In this document: positions 63,295-64,000 of the stretch, piece by piece
How the letters are laid out: each line of letters begins with the position of its first letter
Position numbering within the stretch: position 1 is the first letter of the stretch
The notes under the pieces: model-generated
Databases searched by the model: none
What the model was told of the DNA's origin: nothing
The model's input: only the letters and a program-made list of their open reading frames with translations
Made by a program: the position numbers and the translations under genes
Assembly: GCF_011300215.1 (NCBI RefSeq)
Contig: NZ_CP049866.1
Coordinates: forward strand, 558,001-622,000
Length of the DNA stretch: 64,000 nt
Direction: 5' to 3'
DNA from: Nocardioides piscis
GTDB lineage: Bacteria > Actinomycetota > Actinomycetes > Propionibacteriales > Nocardioidaceae

Positions 63295-64000
63295 TCAGCC
63301 CTGCGCCGTGCCAGCCACGGCGACGTCCGCGACACTTCGCGCGTCAGCGGCGAATCCATCGGCACCGACCGCTCGCCACAGCAGCGGGTCCTCCCTGAAC
63401 GGTGCACCGCCGACGATGACCCGGGGCGGGGTCGGACCGATGTCGCGAACGCGGTCGATCAGCTCACGAGCAGCGTCCACGCACTCGGGCCTGGTGACCG
63501 AGACCGCCAGGAGGTCTGCCTGCGTGCTGCTGACCGCCCCCACGATGTCGTCGATCGGAAGGTTGGTCCCGACGTATCGCACGTCCCACCCGTCGGCATC
63601 GAGGACGTTGGCGACGATGTTGGCACCCACGACGTGCTGGTCGCCGAACACCCCGGTGACGACCGCAGTTCCCCGGCGCCCGGCCGTCCGTGGCCGCTCC
63701 TGGTGGAGCACGCTGAGGATGAACTGGGTCGTCGCCGTGGCCATGTGCTCCTCCGCCACCGTGAGTCCCGCCGTCTGCCAGCGACGACCCACCTCATAGA
63801 GGGCGCTCTGGAAGATCTCGACATACATCTCCACCGGCGACTCGGCGTCCCCGACCGATTCGCGCACGATCGCGAGCGCCGCCTCGCGGCGTCCGCTGAC
63901 CGCCGCCGCGACATAGAGATGGCAGGCAAGCGAGTGCGGGGCGTCCTTGGCACAGGGTGAGGCCTCCCCTGCGGAGAGCGCGTCGATGCCTGCGCACACG
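63295..64000 (-). CDS. cobalamin-binding domain protein, N-terminus cut by window edge
   Basis: The visible 235 residues contain a helical cap (WQTAGLTVAEEHMATATTQF, as in methionine-synthase-like B12 cap domains) and a Rossmann-type B12-binding domain with GDQHVVGANIVANVL (the DxHxxG motif), then VRYVGTNLPIDDI and VIVGGAPF. No catalytic partner domain is visible. Could be a light- or B12-sensing regulator or a corrinoid protein. A GTG at 63999 exists, but the gene probably begins outside the window. Confidence 0.85.
   Translation of the reverse strand, partial: VCAGIDALSAGEASPCAKDAPHSLACHLYVAAAVSGRREAALAIVRESVGDAESPVEMYVEIFQSALYEVGRRWQTAGLTVAEEHMATATTQFILSVLHQERPRTAGRRGTAVVTGVFGDQHVVGANIVANVLDADGWDVRYVGTNLPIDDIVGAVSSTQADLLAVSVTRPECVDAARELIDRVRDIGPTPPRVIVGGAPFREDPLLWRAVGADGFAADARSVADVAVAGTAQG

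Noticed and set aside
1..64000. tRNA, rRNA, insertion sequence or phage attachment site
   Set aside because: No cloverleaf, rRNA core, transposase or integrase sequence was recognised on either strand; only the hairpin-flanked endonuclease unit looks mobile.

Overview
The window is about 70% GC, densely packed and rich in GTG starts, 4-nt start/stop overlaps and leaderless genes (a TANNNT -10 hexamer 6-7 nt before the start codon). This, plus the gene content, points to an actinobacterium, most likely Nocardioidaceae (Nocardioides-like); the genus is inference. No rRNA, tRNA, CRISPR array or insertion sequence was found.

Layout. (1) 1-23342 is a conserved actinobacterial housekeeping backbone read mostly on the minus strand: ppa, dacB, DUF2342 protease, tilS, hpt, ftsH, folE-folP-folB-folK, DUF3180, a coiled-coil membrane protein, then DUF2520, panC, panD, nadB. 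The order matches the Rv3600c-Rv3628c region of Mycobacterium tuberculosis, with two interruptions. One is a glycosyltransferase/sulfotransferase group with a complete quaternary-amine (OpuC/ProU-type) ABC transporter and a GNAT protein (3898-11683). The other is a DUF559 endonuclease gene between tilS and hpt, flanked on both sides by a directly repeated two-hairpin module (18061-19217). (2) 23363-28626 holds a methyltransferase, an acyl-CoA oxidase/dehydrogenase, a second sulfotransferase and an NlpC/P60 cell-wall hydrolase with a structured leader. (3) 28807-33743 holds a PAP2 membrane enzyme and thiBPQ under a TPP riboswitch. (4) 33803-37633 holds an esterase and a three-gene catabolic operon with a perfect match to the KstR operator consensus. 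(5) 37846-41577 holds small accessory genes: a Tat-exported unknown, a glycerophosphodiesterase, a rhodanese, DUF4383 and a DksA-like protein. (6) 41624-45357 is a partner-switching stress module (STAS, RsbQ-like hydrolase, PAS-PP2C RsbP-like phosphatase, ATPase-PAS protein). (7) 45487-55237 is a respiratory nitrate locus, narGHJI divergent from two narK transporters. (8) 55402-60976 holds a NarL-type two-component system bordered by three copies of a 20-bp palindromic motif, next to a DUF6907 protein and a giant HYR-repeat surface protein. (9) 61068-64000 holds a GH16 glucanase, a membrane-bound HTH protein and a cobalamin-binding protein cut by the window edge.

Seven genes (GT2, folP, DUF2342, the Tat protein, the RsbP-like gene, narG, HYR) each need exactly one extra C or G inside a short C/G run to read through. 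The pattern is so uniform that sequencing or assembly error is more likely than pseudogenisation. Their coordinates are given as whole genes.
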